From Lachnospira pectinoschiza (GTDB lineage Bacteria; Bacillota; Clostridia; Lachnospirales; Lachnospiraceae), in NCBI RefSeq assembly GCF_900103815.1, contig NZ_FNHZ01000002.1:1-64000 (forward strand): a stretch of DNA of 64,000 nucleotides. The letters run 5' to 3'. Of the stretch, positions 45,405 to 53,139 are shown one piece after another. A program made the position numbers and the translations under genes. The number at the start of each line of letters is the position of its first letter. The first letter of the stretch is position 1. The notes beneath the pieces were generated by a model. It saw nothing but the letters and a program-made list of their open reading frames with translations. It was not told where the DNA came from and ran no database searches.

Positions 45405-45569
45405 TTTGAACGCAGTGTAAGCAATCCCCCGCTTCAAAAGCGTAAGCTTTAAGCGGGGGTATAAAGCTTACTAGTGTCAGAAGGGGTTAAAACCCCTTCT
45501 GACAAGTGGCACAAAGTGCCACTGCGTTCATGAGGAAGTAGCGAAGCGGATTCCGAATGTCCGCTTTAC
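45405..45569 (+). repeat. 165-bp structured element, copy 2
   Basis: Same length and order of helices as copy 1 at 42514-42678, with two substitutions: T to C in the long hairpin, where it remains unpaired, and G to A in a loop. It starts right after the nfnAB terminator. Confidence 0.88.
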
Positions 45570-45628
45570 AAGTGGGGGAGTTAAAAGCAAGTGAGTGCGG
45601 CCGCTGAGTTGGAAAAAACTTTTCGGGC

Positions 45629-45980
45629 TTCCTGTGCCTAGAAACCCTAATTACCATGAGAAAAAGCACAGAATAGAGCTCATAGGAAGAAATCAAGGAG
45701 ACTTATAGGAAGTGAATTGTGCCTGTAAATTAGTAAAATTTCTTATTTAAGCACAGAAATCAAAAAAACTTCCGGCAGCTATAAAATTTCCTGTGACTTT
45801 TTTTCTAGCAAGCTGCAATTAAGGCACAGGATTCAAATAATGCTAGGAGAGTAAATAAAAAACTTGTGCTTTAATCTCGCAATATTGCAATTTACGGGCA
45901 CAATGAGCTTTAAGAAATTAGAATTGAAAGATTTAGTGTGTGGCTATTTTTAGTTAATATTGATAAGTTGGCCACTCCCC
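45629..45980. repeat. Array B: five diverged tandem hairpin units
   Basis: TGTGC-type motifs at about 45632, 45720, 45792, 45867 and 45938 each face a GCACA-type motif 31-35 bases later (45667, 45751, 45825, 45898, 45971). The unit period is 71-88 bp. The last unit uses GTGGC/GCCAC and is shared with array A. The ATTAGT(A)AAATTTC segment near 45730 also matches array A. No gene is present; an AT-rich ORF on the minus strand here is not convincing. Confidence 0.68.
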
Positions 45981-45983
45981 ACT

Positions 45984-46036
45984 AATTAAAAAGCTTAGAA
46001 CTTTTAAAACCCTCAAGGTTTCAAAGCTCTAAGCTT
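45984..46036 (-). terminator. Terminator of thiN
   Basis: AAGCTTAGA at 45991-45999 pairs with 46028-46036, with inner CTTT/AAAG and AAACC/GGTTT pairs. On the minus strand the stem is followed by a U-rich stretch. Confidence 0.65.
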
Positions 46037-46089
46037 CCTTAATTTCAATTATCTATTTCCTTTAATTTACGGTCTCATTACAATCCTTG

Positions 46090-46749
46090 TTAATCCCTAG
46101 CCTCCACAACAATGGCAATGCCTTCAAAAACTGTAATCACACCTTCATCTGCGCTTATCTCATTACTTTGAGTAAGGCTAAGACCTGTCTTTACCTCACA
46201 CTTTTCAAGAGGATAGTAAAAACCTTCTAAGCTAATTAACATCTTATCGCCTAAAGGCTGGAGTGAGACGTAATCGCCGTATTGTTCTGATTTTCTAATG
46301 ATGTGTTTTTCGCCCTCAGCCACTAAATAAATCTTATTGTGGGGGTCCACAATCTCAGCGCTTATATCTAAATCTAGCAAAGCCTTAAGATTTCCAATGG
46401 ATGTAAGGCTGTGATCAAGTCTGCTGCCTGTGGCTCCAAGAATTGTAATATGTCTTGGAGATAGCTTAATTGCTGTAATTAAAGCTAGGTGAGTGTCAGT
46501 GTAGTCCTTTTCTCTTGGATAAGTCTTAATATCAAAACCCTTAAAATACTCTAAAACCTCAGGGTCTACAGAGTCATAGTCTCCAAGAATAAAGTTTGGC
46601 ACAAGACCTAAATTCTTTATGTGTGAAAGACCGCTGTCAGCGGCAATAATATAGTCGTAATTATTATCCTTTAAAAAGGATTTAGCCCAGTCAATATCTA
46701 GACTTCCGCCAGTTACTATTAAAAGCTTGTCTATGTAGTCAGTTTGCAT
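46090..46749 (-). CDS. thiN: Thiamine diphosphokinase
   Basis: Transfers pyrophosphate from ATP to thiamine. The 219-residue protein has the family motifs IAADSGLSHIKNLGLVPNFI, LGDYDSVD, the acidic YPREKDYTDTHLAL, and GATGSRLDHSLTSIGNL. AGAGGA precedes the ATG. It lies 32 bp behind a surface-peptidase gene on the same strand, an odd partner; in Firmicutes thiN often sits near rpe/engC. No TPP riboswitch is seen upstream. Confidence 0.94.
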   Translation of the reverse strand: MQTDYIDKLLIVTGGSLDIDWAKSFLKDNNYDYIIAADSGLSHIKNLGLVPNFILGDYDSVDPEVLEYFKGFDIKTYPREKDYTDTHLALITAIKLSPRHITILGATGSRLDHSLTSIGNLKALLDLDISAEIVDPHNKIYLVAEGEKHIIRKSEQYGDYVSLQPLGDKMLISLEGFYYPLEKCEVKTGLSLTQSNEISADEGVITVFEGIAIVVEARD

Positions 46750-46781
46750 TAAAGTGTCCTCTTTTGCTAAATATTTTCTAA

Positions 46782-47768
46782 CTAATAAACTAACACAGCC
46801 TGGCTATCTTGTTCAACCCATCTTTGTAAAAATGTTTTCAAATTATAACTTTCAATCTCCCCTGTAAGTGGGTCAGCAAGATAAGCAATATCTGCGCTAA
46901 CGTCATATCCAACTAATACAAGGCAGTGCTCGTTTCCACGCCATATAACAGTATTTCCTTCAGAATCTGTCCATGTGGAAGAGCCATATTTAGTAGCTGC
47001 CATGTCCATAGTGCCCCAAACGATTACAGGGTAGCCTTCTGAAACGTAGTTAAGTAATTCGCTATAAGAACAGTATGAGATGTTTACTGCATTTGCACCA
47101 AAACTTGTAGCACAGTCAACGATTACTGGGGAATAACATCCATAAGCGTGAGATGAAAATGGACTGCCAACGAAATTTACATATGGATTAGATCCAAGAG
47201 AACCTGTATTAAGGTAATTACTAGCAAGTTCTGTATTTGTAATATCATAGCCATAGTAATTTAAAACCATAGTTAAACTAGTAACTTCACAGCCTGTAGG
47301 AAGGCTTGGATTCTGATTAATAACACTAAAGTTTTCAATATAAGCACTAGATGTCTTATCTAGGCTATTATAAGCATCTTCATCAAAAGTAAAACTTGAA
47401 ATACTAGCTCTATAAGCTAGCGAATTTGTAGATGACGAACTAGATGACGAACTAGATGATGAACTAGCAACTTCATTATTTGCAATAGTAGCGGCAAGTT
47501 CTGTTGATATTTCTTCAGTAGATTTTGAACTTGTTGCTTCTTCATTAGATTCTTCTTCCTCTGCTTCTGAATCTTCTTTTGCTGCTTTAAGAGAAACTAC
47601 ATTTGCTCTGAAATATGTAGCATCGTTATAAACTGATTGTGTAGAGTGATTAATAGATGAATTATCTTTATCACCACTACAAGCTAAAAAATTTGTTGAT
47701 ACAAAAATAATCGATAATGCAAGAGACAAATTAGTCTTTGCTTGTTTAGGTGTTACATGTTTAAACAT
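46782..47768 (-). CDS. C39-like cysteine peptidase on the cell surface, probable lipoprotein
   Basis: A 328-residue exported protein. The N-terminus has a hydrophobic signal (about 14-29) ending NFLAC, an imperfect lipobox at Cys 30. An acidic linker and a run of eleven Ser (about 104-114) follow. The peptidase_C39_2 domain covers about 155-328, with the catalytic Cys in PSLPTGCEVTSLTMVLNYYG, His in GNEHCLVLVGYD and Asp in YLADPLTGEI. Such domains cut peptides or bind wall material. There is no ABC transporter fused or nearby, so this is not a bacteriocin-processing exporter. The ATG follows AAAGGAG. Confidence 0.82.
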   Translation of the reverse strand: MFKHVTPKQAKTNLSLALSIIFVSTNFLACSGDKDNSSINHSTQSVYNDATYFRANVVSLKAAKEDSEAEEEESNEEATSSKSTEEISTELAATIANNEVASSSSSSSSSSSSTNSLAYRASISSFTFDEDAYNSLDKTSSAYIENFSVINQNPSLPTGCEVTSLTMVLNYYGYDITNTELASNYLNTGSLGSNPYVNFVGSPFSSHAYGCYSPVIVDCATSFGANAVNISYCSYSELLNYVSEGYPVIVWGTMDMAATKYGSSTWTDSEGNTVIWRGNEHCLVLVGYDVSADIAYLADPLTGEIESYNLKTFLQRWVEQDSQAVLVY

Positions 47769-47952
47769 ATATTCTCCTTTATCCCATTAAATATAAACGC
47801 CTTATATATTAATTGAAAAAAAAAAAAATAGCAAGTATTTTTTTAAAAAGTTCTTGAAAAATTCACAATGATTTTTTTTTAAGAAACATTTGTTAAAAAA
47901 TTATCAACTATATAATTTTTAATAATTTCGTAGTTTTTTCACAAATAAGGTC

Positions 47953-48000
47953 TATAATAGACACTGCGTTCATGGGGAAACAGTAATGTAGTTTTTCAAT
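47953..48000 (+). repeat. Degenerate 3' fragment of the 165-bp element in a gene leader
   Basis: CACTGCGTTCATG at 47962-47974 is identical to the outer-helix end of copies 1 and 2. A looser match follows (GGGAA ... AATGCCCGC). A TATAAT at 47953-47958 lies just upstream, so the fragment would form the 5' end of the mRNA of the next gene. The rest of the gap (47769-47952) is AT-rich with no visible gene. Confidence 0.5.
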
Positions 48001-48041
48001 GCCCGCATATAAGCAAAAACTATATGGAAGGTAAATTAAAG

Positions 48042-49016
48042 ATGTTTGATTTAAAGTTAAAAAGAAATAAGATGGACAGTAAAGAATCAGAAGAATCTTT
48101 GAATAAAAACGACATCGAGGAAAAAGACTTAAAAGAAACAGAAAACAAAGAAATAGAGTCAGAAGAGGAAGATTCAGAAACTAACAAAGAAACAGAGGAA
48201 TTAGTATTCTCTACTGGCAGCAGCTACAAGGCTAAGGAATACGAAGTTCTTGCCTACCTTGATGAGGAGGAGAGTGCTAATCGTCTTGTGGAGCTTCTTA
48301 AGTATTCTGGTATTTCTGATTGCAAATGTGAATTTGGCGAAGTTAGTGCCCTTTATGAAGTTTATGTAAGTCCAACAAGTTATGAGCTTGCTAATAACAT
48401 TTATAAAAAGGTTCTTGAAGATAAGTTAATTGAAGGCATTAAGGAAAAGGAAGAAGAGGATGTCATTGATAGAGATGAAGCCCTTGAACTTGAAGAGGAA
48501 GTAACAGAGGAGATGTCTGAGCTTAATACTCAGAAGGCCTTTAGAGAGCCAACTCTTTATGATAGCAAGGAAGAAAAGTATAAGGATAATTTATCCTCAG
48601 CTTTCACATTCCTTATTTGTGGCGTCATAGGTTTAGTAGTTGTATTACTTAACGACCTTGGAGTATTTAAGCTAGTAACTAAGGATTCCTCATCCTTTAT
48701 AACAATAAATGTAATTCTAATTGCCATGTTCTTACTATTTTGTGGAATTGGCGTTTGGTCACTTATTTACTCAAAGAAATTAAAGCTTGAGGCTAAGGAA
48801 GAGAATGACAAGATCAAAGAGATTAATGAATTTTTAGAAGAAAATGTATTTAAAGAGGACATTGATAGAGAAGTGGATGTTGACATTCCAGACGAGCTTA
48901 AGTTCTTTAACAGAGTTGACTATGTAAAGGATAGATTAGATTCAGAGTTTAGCGACTATGATGAAAGCCTTGTTAGCATGGTATCTGAAAAGTACATCGA
49001 AAAACTCTATGCTTAA
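48042..49016 (+). CDS. Acidic membrane protein with DUF2007-like N-terminal domain
   Basis: Role unknown. A 324-residue protein: a polar, Glu-rich start (about 1-60); a small alpha/beta domain, YEVLAYLDEEESANRLVELL to ELANNIYKKVLE (about 65-130), resembling the putative signal-transducing DUF2007 fold; a Glu-rich linker; two membrane segments (about 186-210 and 220-243); and an acidic tail. I prefer ATG 48042, because GGAAGG lies about 10 bases upstream; the ATG at 48024 has no ribosome site. It is monocistronic with a terminator after it. Confidence 0.75.
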   Translation: MFDLKLKRNKMDSKESEESLNKNDIEEKDLKETENKEIESEEEDSETNKETEELVFSTGSSYKAKEYEVLAYLDEEESANRLVELLKYSGISDCKCEFGEVSALYEVYVSPTSYELANNIYKKVLEDKLIEGIKEKEEEDVIDRDEALELEEEVTEEMSELNTQKAFREPTLYDSKEEKYKDNLSSAFTFLICGVIGLVVVLLNDLGVFKLVTKDSSSFITINVILIAMFLLFCGIGVWSLIYSKKLKLEAKEENDKIKEINEFLEENVFKEDIDREVDVDIPDELKFFNRVDYVKDRLDSEFSDYDESLVSMVSEKYIEKLYA

Positions 49017-49072
49017 AATCAAATTAACTTGGTTAAAAATATAGTTAATATAACATAACAAATTATCAAAAC

Positions 49073-49128
49073 AAAGGCTAGGTGAAATCTTATGAAAATT
49101 AAGATTTTATCTAGCTTTTCTTTGTGCA
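49073..49128 (+). terminator. Terminator after the acidic membrane protein
   Basis: A stem of about 19 bp with a few mismatches (49073-49092 with 49099-49118) is followed by a T-rich tract. Confidence 0.75.
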
Positions 49129-49135
49129 AAAAGTC

Positions 49136-49164
49136 TTGTTTTTAGGTCAAGTTTATTATAAAAT
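49136..49164 (+). promoter_or_regulatory. Sigma-A promoter of the decarboxylase operon
   Basis: TTGTTT at 49136-49141 and TAAAAT at 49159-49164 have 17-bp spacing, about 57 bp before the first start codon. Confidence 0.6.
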
Positions 49165-49220
49165 ATATTTTAGTTATGTAATACATTTACTAAACATATT
49201 ATTTGGAGGAGGCTAGAAAA

Positions 49221-50669
49221 ATGAGCAATACTACAAATGCATTATCAAGAATTCAATCAATTCTTGATGATAGTAGCTTTGTTGAAATTGGTGGTTTGGT
49301 TACTGCTAGATCTACAGATTTTAACATTCAGGAAAAGAAAGCTCCATCAGACGGTGTTATCACAGGTTATGGAGCAATTAATGGCAATCCGGTTTACATT
49401 TACAGCCAGGATGCATCAGTACTTAATGGTACTGTCGGGGAAATGCATGCAAGAAAGATTGTCAATCTTATGAATTTAGCATTAAAGACAGGTGCTCCAG
49501 TTATTGGATTACTTGATTGTGCAGGAATTAGATTACAGGAGGCACAGGATGCTCTTTATAGTCTTGGTAGAATTTATACTAAGATGAGCGAGTGCTCAGG
49601 TATTATTCCACAGATTACAGCCGTATATGGTAATTGCGGCGGCGGTTTAGCAATTCTTGCTAAGCTTTCAGATTTCACATTTATGCTAGAGGATGGCGGA
49701 AAGTTATTTGTTAATAGCCCTAACGTTATTGCAGGCAACTACGAAGAGAAGTTAGATAGTGCATCTGCTAAGTTCCAGGCTGAGGCAGGAGTTGTAGATT
49801 TTGTTGGCAATGAAGAAGAGATTGCCAATGGAATTAGAGATTTAATTTCAATTTTACCTGCTAATTACGAAGAGGGACAGTTAGTGGATATTTCTTCTAA
49901 CGATAACTTAAATAGAACTTGTCCATCAGCTCTATCTAATGTCAATGATCCAGCCCTAGTTTTGGCTGAAGCTTCAGATGACAATTTCCTAATTGAAGTA
50001 AAGAAGTGCCACGCACCAGAGATGTTTACAGGTTTTATTAGACTTGATGGGGTAACGGTAGGTGCTGTTGCTAACAGACTTTCTTTATATGATGAAAATG
50101 GAAAAGAGACAGCTAAGTTTAACAAGGCCCTTACAGTTAATGGTACTAAGAAGGCAGCAGATTTTGTTAAGTTTTGTAATGCCCTTGAAATTCCAATTGT
50201 AACTTTAACTAATGTTTCTGGCTTTGATGCAAGTCTTGAGGCAGAAAAGGAGATGGCAGCAGCTGTTGCTAGACTTACCTATGAATTTGCCAATGCAGAT
50301 GTACCAAAGGTTAACTTAGTGGTTGGTGATTCTTATGGTAGTGCTTATATTGCTATGAATTCAAAGGCTCTTGGCGCTGACTTTGTATATGCTTACGAAG
50401 GCGTTTTAGTAGGTACTATGGATTCAAATCAGGCAGTAAAGATTATTTACTCAGATGAAATCTCTAAGGCAGAAGATCCTAATAAGGAAATCGCAGATAA
50501 GGTATCTGAATTTGAAGAGACAAACAATTCAGTACTTGCAGCTGCAAAGAGAGGCTATGTAGATACTATTATTGCTCCAGAATATACAAGACAATATTTA
50601 TGTGCAGCTATTGAAATGCTTTATGGTAAGCAAGAATTAAGAGCTGATAAAAAACATGGCACAATTTAA
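49221..50669 (+). CDS. mmdA: Acyl-CoA carboxyltransferase (MmdA / 12S-type)
   Basis: A 482-residue crotonase-fold carboxyltransferase that moves CO2 between an acyl-CoA (methylmalonyl-/malonyl-CoA type) and carrier biotin. It has two halves, with LLDCAGIRLQEAQDAL and GNCGGGLAILAKLSDF in the first and LTNVSGFDASLEAEKEMAAA and GDSYGSAYIAMNSKALGADF in the second. I chose ATG 49221 after GGAGGAGG. It is the first gene of an operon that also encodes an OadA-type carboxyltransferase, a biotin carrier and the membrane pump. Which acyl-CoA is used is unknown. Confidence 0.82.
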   Translation: MSNTTNALSRIQSILDDSSFVEIGGLVTARSTDFNIQEKKAPSDGVITGYGAINGNPVYIYSQDASVLNGTVGEMHARKIVNLMNLALKTGAPVIGLLDCAGIRLQEAQDALYSLGRIYTKMSECSGIIPQITAVYGNCGGGLAILAKLSDFTFMLEDGGKLFVNSPNVIAGNYEEKLDSASAKFQAEAGVVDFVGNEEEIANGIRDLISILPANYEEGQLVDISSNDNLNRTCPSALSNVNDPALVLAEASDDNFLIEVKKCHAPEMFTGFIRLDGVTVGAVANRLSLYDENGKETAKFNKALTVNGTKKAADFVKFCNALEIPIVTLTNVSGFDASLEAEKEMAAAVARLTYEFANADVPKVNLVVGDSYGSAYIAMNSKALGADFVYAYEGVLVGTMDSNQAVKIIYSDEISKAEDPNKEIADKVSEFEETNNSVLAAAKRGYVDTIIAPEYTRQYLCAAIEMLYGKQELRADKKHGTI

Positions 50670-50687
50670 AAGAATGGAGAATCTTTT

Positions 50688-51527
50688 ATGAATAAGAAAC
50701 ATTTAAAAAGAGTTCTATCATTAATTTGTATGTTGCTTTTTAGTATCTCTTTAACTGCTTGTTCTTTTAATAGTAATGAGACAATAGATACAACTGATGT
50801 AAAGCAAGAATCTAAGCAACAATTTGTTGATACTTACGAGAATTCTATTAAGCTTTGGGTCGTTGATTTCCTTGAGTATCTAGATAAGACAAGTGCTAGT
50901 GATTTAGTTGAAGATGCTAATAATAACATTACACTTTATGACAAGACAGAGACAAGATATATAATTAACTACTATGGCTTTAATGATGCCACAATTCAGC
51001 TCTATAATAGCTGGAATGCTACAAGAGATGAGCTAGGTGATTTAAAGTCTATAGACTTAGCTTCTATTGATATTGAGGTAAGTAAAGAAACTGGTGATTT
51101 ATGTGTTATTAGTGTAGAGGCTGCTTACGAGAAGAATGACAAGGTTGTATTTGAGTTTACAATCGATGAAAACTACTACGTAACAGGTGCTGCAATTAAT
51201 CCTACATATACAACAGCTCAAAAGATGGCTAAGGCAGGAATGAATACTTTAATCGGTATGGGAACAGTATTTGTTGTATTAATATTTATTTCCTTTATTA
51301 TTTCACTCTTTAAGTACATTAATAAGTTCCAGAATAGAAAGACTAATAAAGAAGTCGCTCCTGAAACTAATAAGGCTTTAGATGAAAATGTAACTAATAC
51401 CGAGGCAGAAGAAAACTTAGTTGATGATTATGAGCTTGTGGCAGTTATTTCAGCAGCTATAGCCGCCTATGAGGGCGAGGCTAGTTCAAACGGCTTAGTA
51501 GTTCGTTCTATTAGACGAGTAAGATAA
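50688..51527 (+). CDS. OadG-like gamma subunit with lipoprotein signal and extracytoplasmic domain
   Basis: The 279-residue protein begins with a lipoprotein signal ending LTAC (Cys about 25), then an extracytoplasmic domain of about 160 residues (ETRYIINYYGFNDATIQLYN ...), one membrane segment (about 193-215) and a cytoplasmic tail ending ELVAVISAAIAAYEG ... VRSIRR. That tail is the OadG/gamma-subunit signature that helps assemble the pump. Ordinary OadG has only about 80-120 residues and no lipoprotein domain. The gene lies 18 bp after mmdA in the same operon. Confidence 0.78.
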   Translation: MNKKHLKRVLSLICMLLFSISLTACSFNSNETIDTTDVKQESKQQFVDTYENSIKLWVVDFLEYLDKTSASDLVEDANNNITLYDKTETRYIINYYGFNDATIQLYNSWNATRDELGDLKSIDLASIDIEVSKETGDLCVISVEAAYEKNDKVVFEFTIDENYYVTGAAINPTYTTAQKMAKAGMNTLIGMGTVFVVLIFISFIISLFKYINKFQNRKTNKEVAPETNKALDENVTNTEAEENLVDDYELVAVISAAIAAYEGEASSNGLVVRSIRRVR

Positions 51528-51580
51528 TATAGCGATACATTTTAAAAAAATTAATAATCTAGATATGGAGGATTAGATTA

Positions 51581-51946
51581 ATGAAGAATTATACAATTAC
51601 AGTTAATGGTAATGTTTATGAGGTTAGTGTAGAAGAAAACGGTGCAGGAGTAAGCACAGCTAGTCAGGCTAGTACAACTAAGGCAGCAGCTCCAAAGGCA
51701 GTGGCTAAGCCAGCTAGTACAGGGGCAGCAGGTGCTATTAAGGTAAATGCACCAATGCCAGGTAAGATTTTAAAGCTTAATGTTAAGGCTGGAGATTCAG
51801 TAAAGAAGGGTGATGTACTTATGGTACTTGAAGCTATGAAGATGGAGAATGAGATTCAGGCACCACAGGATGGCGTAGTTGCATCAGTTAATGTAGCTGC
51901 ATCTGAGTCAGTTGAATCAGGTCAGTTATTAGCTTCTTTAAATTAA
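51581..51946 (+). CDS. Biotin carrier protein of the decarboxylase complex
   Basis: A 121-residue biotinyl domain protein with the biotinylation motif EAMKMENEI (Lys about 87). An Ala/Thr/Lys/Pro-rich flexible hinge (about 28-50) joins it to a short N-terminal part. It carries carboxyl groups between the two carboxyltransferases and the membrane beta subunit. The preceding AGGAGG-type site and the gene order support cotranslation with the pump genes. It corresponds to the 1.3S subunit or to the C-terminal part of longer OadA proteins. Confidence 0.92.
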   Translation: MKNYTITVNGNVYEVSVEENGAGVSTASQASTTKAAAPKAVAKPASTGAAGAIKVNAPMPGKILKLNVKAGDSVKKGDVLMVLEAMKMENEIQAPQDGVVASVNVAASESVESGQLLASLN

Positions 51947-51970
51947 GAATAGTTTCTTGGAGGGATTTCA

Positions 51971-53122
51971 ATGAGTTATATTATAAGCACACTAGGAAAC
52001 CTCGTACACCAGACAGCCTTCTTTGGACTTACATGGGGCAATTACATAATGGTTTTGGTTGCGTTGTTTTTTATGTATTTAGCTATAAAAAGAGAATATG
52101 AACCTCTCCTACTTGTACCAATTTCTTTTGGTATGTTACTTGTAAATCTTTATCCAGACATTATGCTTGCTATAGAAGATTCAAGTAATGGCGTAGGCGG
52201 TTTATTACATTACTTTTATTTGTTAGATGAATGGAGCATCTTACCTTCTTTAATTTTCCTTGGAGTTGGTGCTATGACAGATTTTGGTCCTTTGATTGCT
52301 AATCCTAAGAGCTTTTTACTTGGAGCTGCAGCCCAGTTTGGTATTTTTGCAGCTTACATAATGGCTATCTTTATGGGATTCCCAGATAAGGCCGCAGCAG
52401 CAATTTCTATTATTGGTGGTGCAGATGGTCCTACATCAATTTTCCTTGCTGGTAAATTAGGACAGACAAAATATATGGGACCAATTGCAGTTGCTGCTTA
52501 CTCATATATGTCACTTGTTCCTATTATTCAGCCACCAATTATGAGACTTCTTACAACTAAGAAGGAAAGATCTATTAAGATGGAACAGCTTCGTCCTGTA
52601 TCTAAGCTTGAAAAGATTTTATTCCCAATTATTGTAACAATCGTAGTTGTAATGATTTTGCCTACAACAGCACCACTTGTTGGTATGTTAATGCTTGGTA
52701 ATTTATTTAGAGAATCAGGTGTTGTTAAGCAACTTACAGAAACAGCATCAAATGCTTTAATGTATATTGTTGTAATTATTCTTGGTACATCAGTTGGTGC
52801 CACAACTAGTGCAGAGGCCTTCCTTAACTGGGATACTTTAAAGATTGTTGGCCTTGGTCTTATTGCCTTTATGTTTGGTACGGCAGCAGGTGTATTATTT
52901 GGTAAGTTAATGTGCTTCTTTACTCATGGCAAGGTTAATCCACTTATTGGTTCAGCTGGTGTATCAGCAGTTCCAATGGCAGCTAGAGTTTCACAAAAGG
53001 AAGGCGCAAAAGCAGATCCAAGCAACTTCTTGCTTATGCATGCTATGGGACCTAACGTAGCAGGTGTTATAGGAACTGCAGTTGCAGCAGGTACATTTAT
53101 GGCAATGTTTGGAGTATATTAA
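51971..53122 (+). CDS. oadB: Sodium-translocating decarboxylase beta subunit
   Basis: A 383-residue membrane protein (about 11 segments) that decarboxylates carboxybiotin and exports sodium ions. The conserved IIGGADGPTSIFLAGKL region (about residues 140-156) contains the essential Asp. LGVGAMTDFGPLIANPKSFL and the late GPNVAGVIGTAVAAG are also typical. It follows the biotin carrier by 24 bp. The ion type is inferred from the family. Confidence 0.95.
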   Translation: MSYIISTLGNLVHQTAFFGLTWGNYIMVLVALFFMYLAIKREYEPLLLVPISFGMLLVNLYPDIMLAIEDSSNGVGGLLHYFYLLDEWSILPSLIFLGVGAMTDFGPLIANPKSFLLGAAAQFGIFAAYIMAIFMGFPDKAAAAISIIGGADGPTSIFLAGKLGQTKYMGPIAVAAYSYMSLVPIIQPPIMRLLTTKKERSIKMEQLRPVSKLEKILFPIIVTIVVVMILPTTAPLVGMLMLGNLFRESGVVKQLTETASNALMYIVVIILGTSVGATTSAEAFLNWDTLKIVGLGLIAFMFGTAAGVLFGKLMCFFTHGKVNPLIGSAGVSAVPMAARVSQKEGAKADPSNFLLMHAMGPNVAGVIGTAVAAGTFMAMFGVY

Positions 53123-53139
53123 AATTGGAGGGATAAAAA

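Noticed and set aside
45487..45696. 69-codon minus-strand frame across the 165-bp element and array B
   Set aside because: It covers structured repeat DNA, has no ribosome site or recognisable protein features, and is not shared with element copy 1 beyond the repeat itself.
45629..45980. CRISPR array
   Set aside because: The repeating motifs are short, alternate in orientation and are not constant repeats with unique spacers. No cas genes are present.
46750..46781. TPP riboswitch ahead of thiN
   Set aside because: The gap to the upstream gene is only 32 bp and the TPP box motifs are absent.
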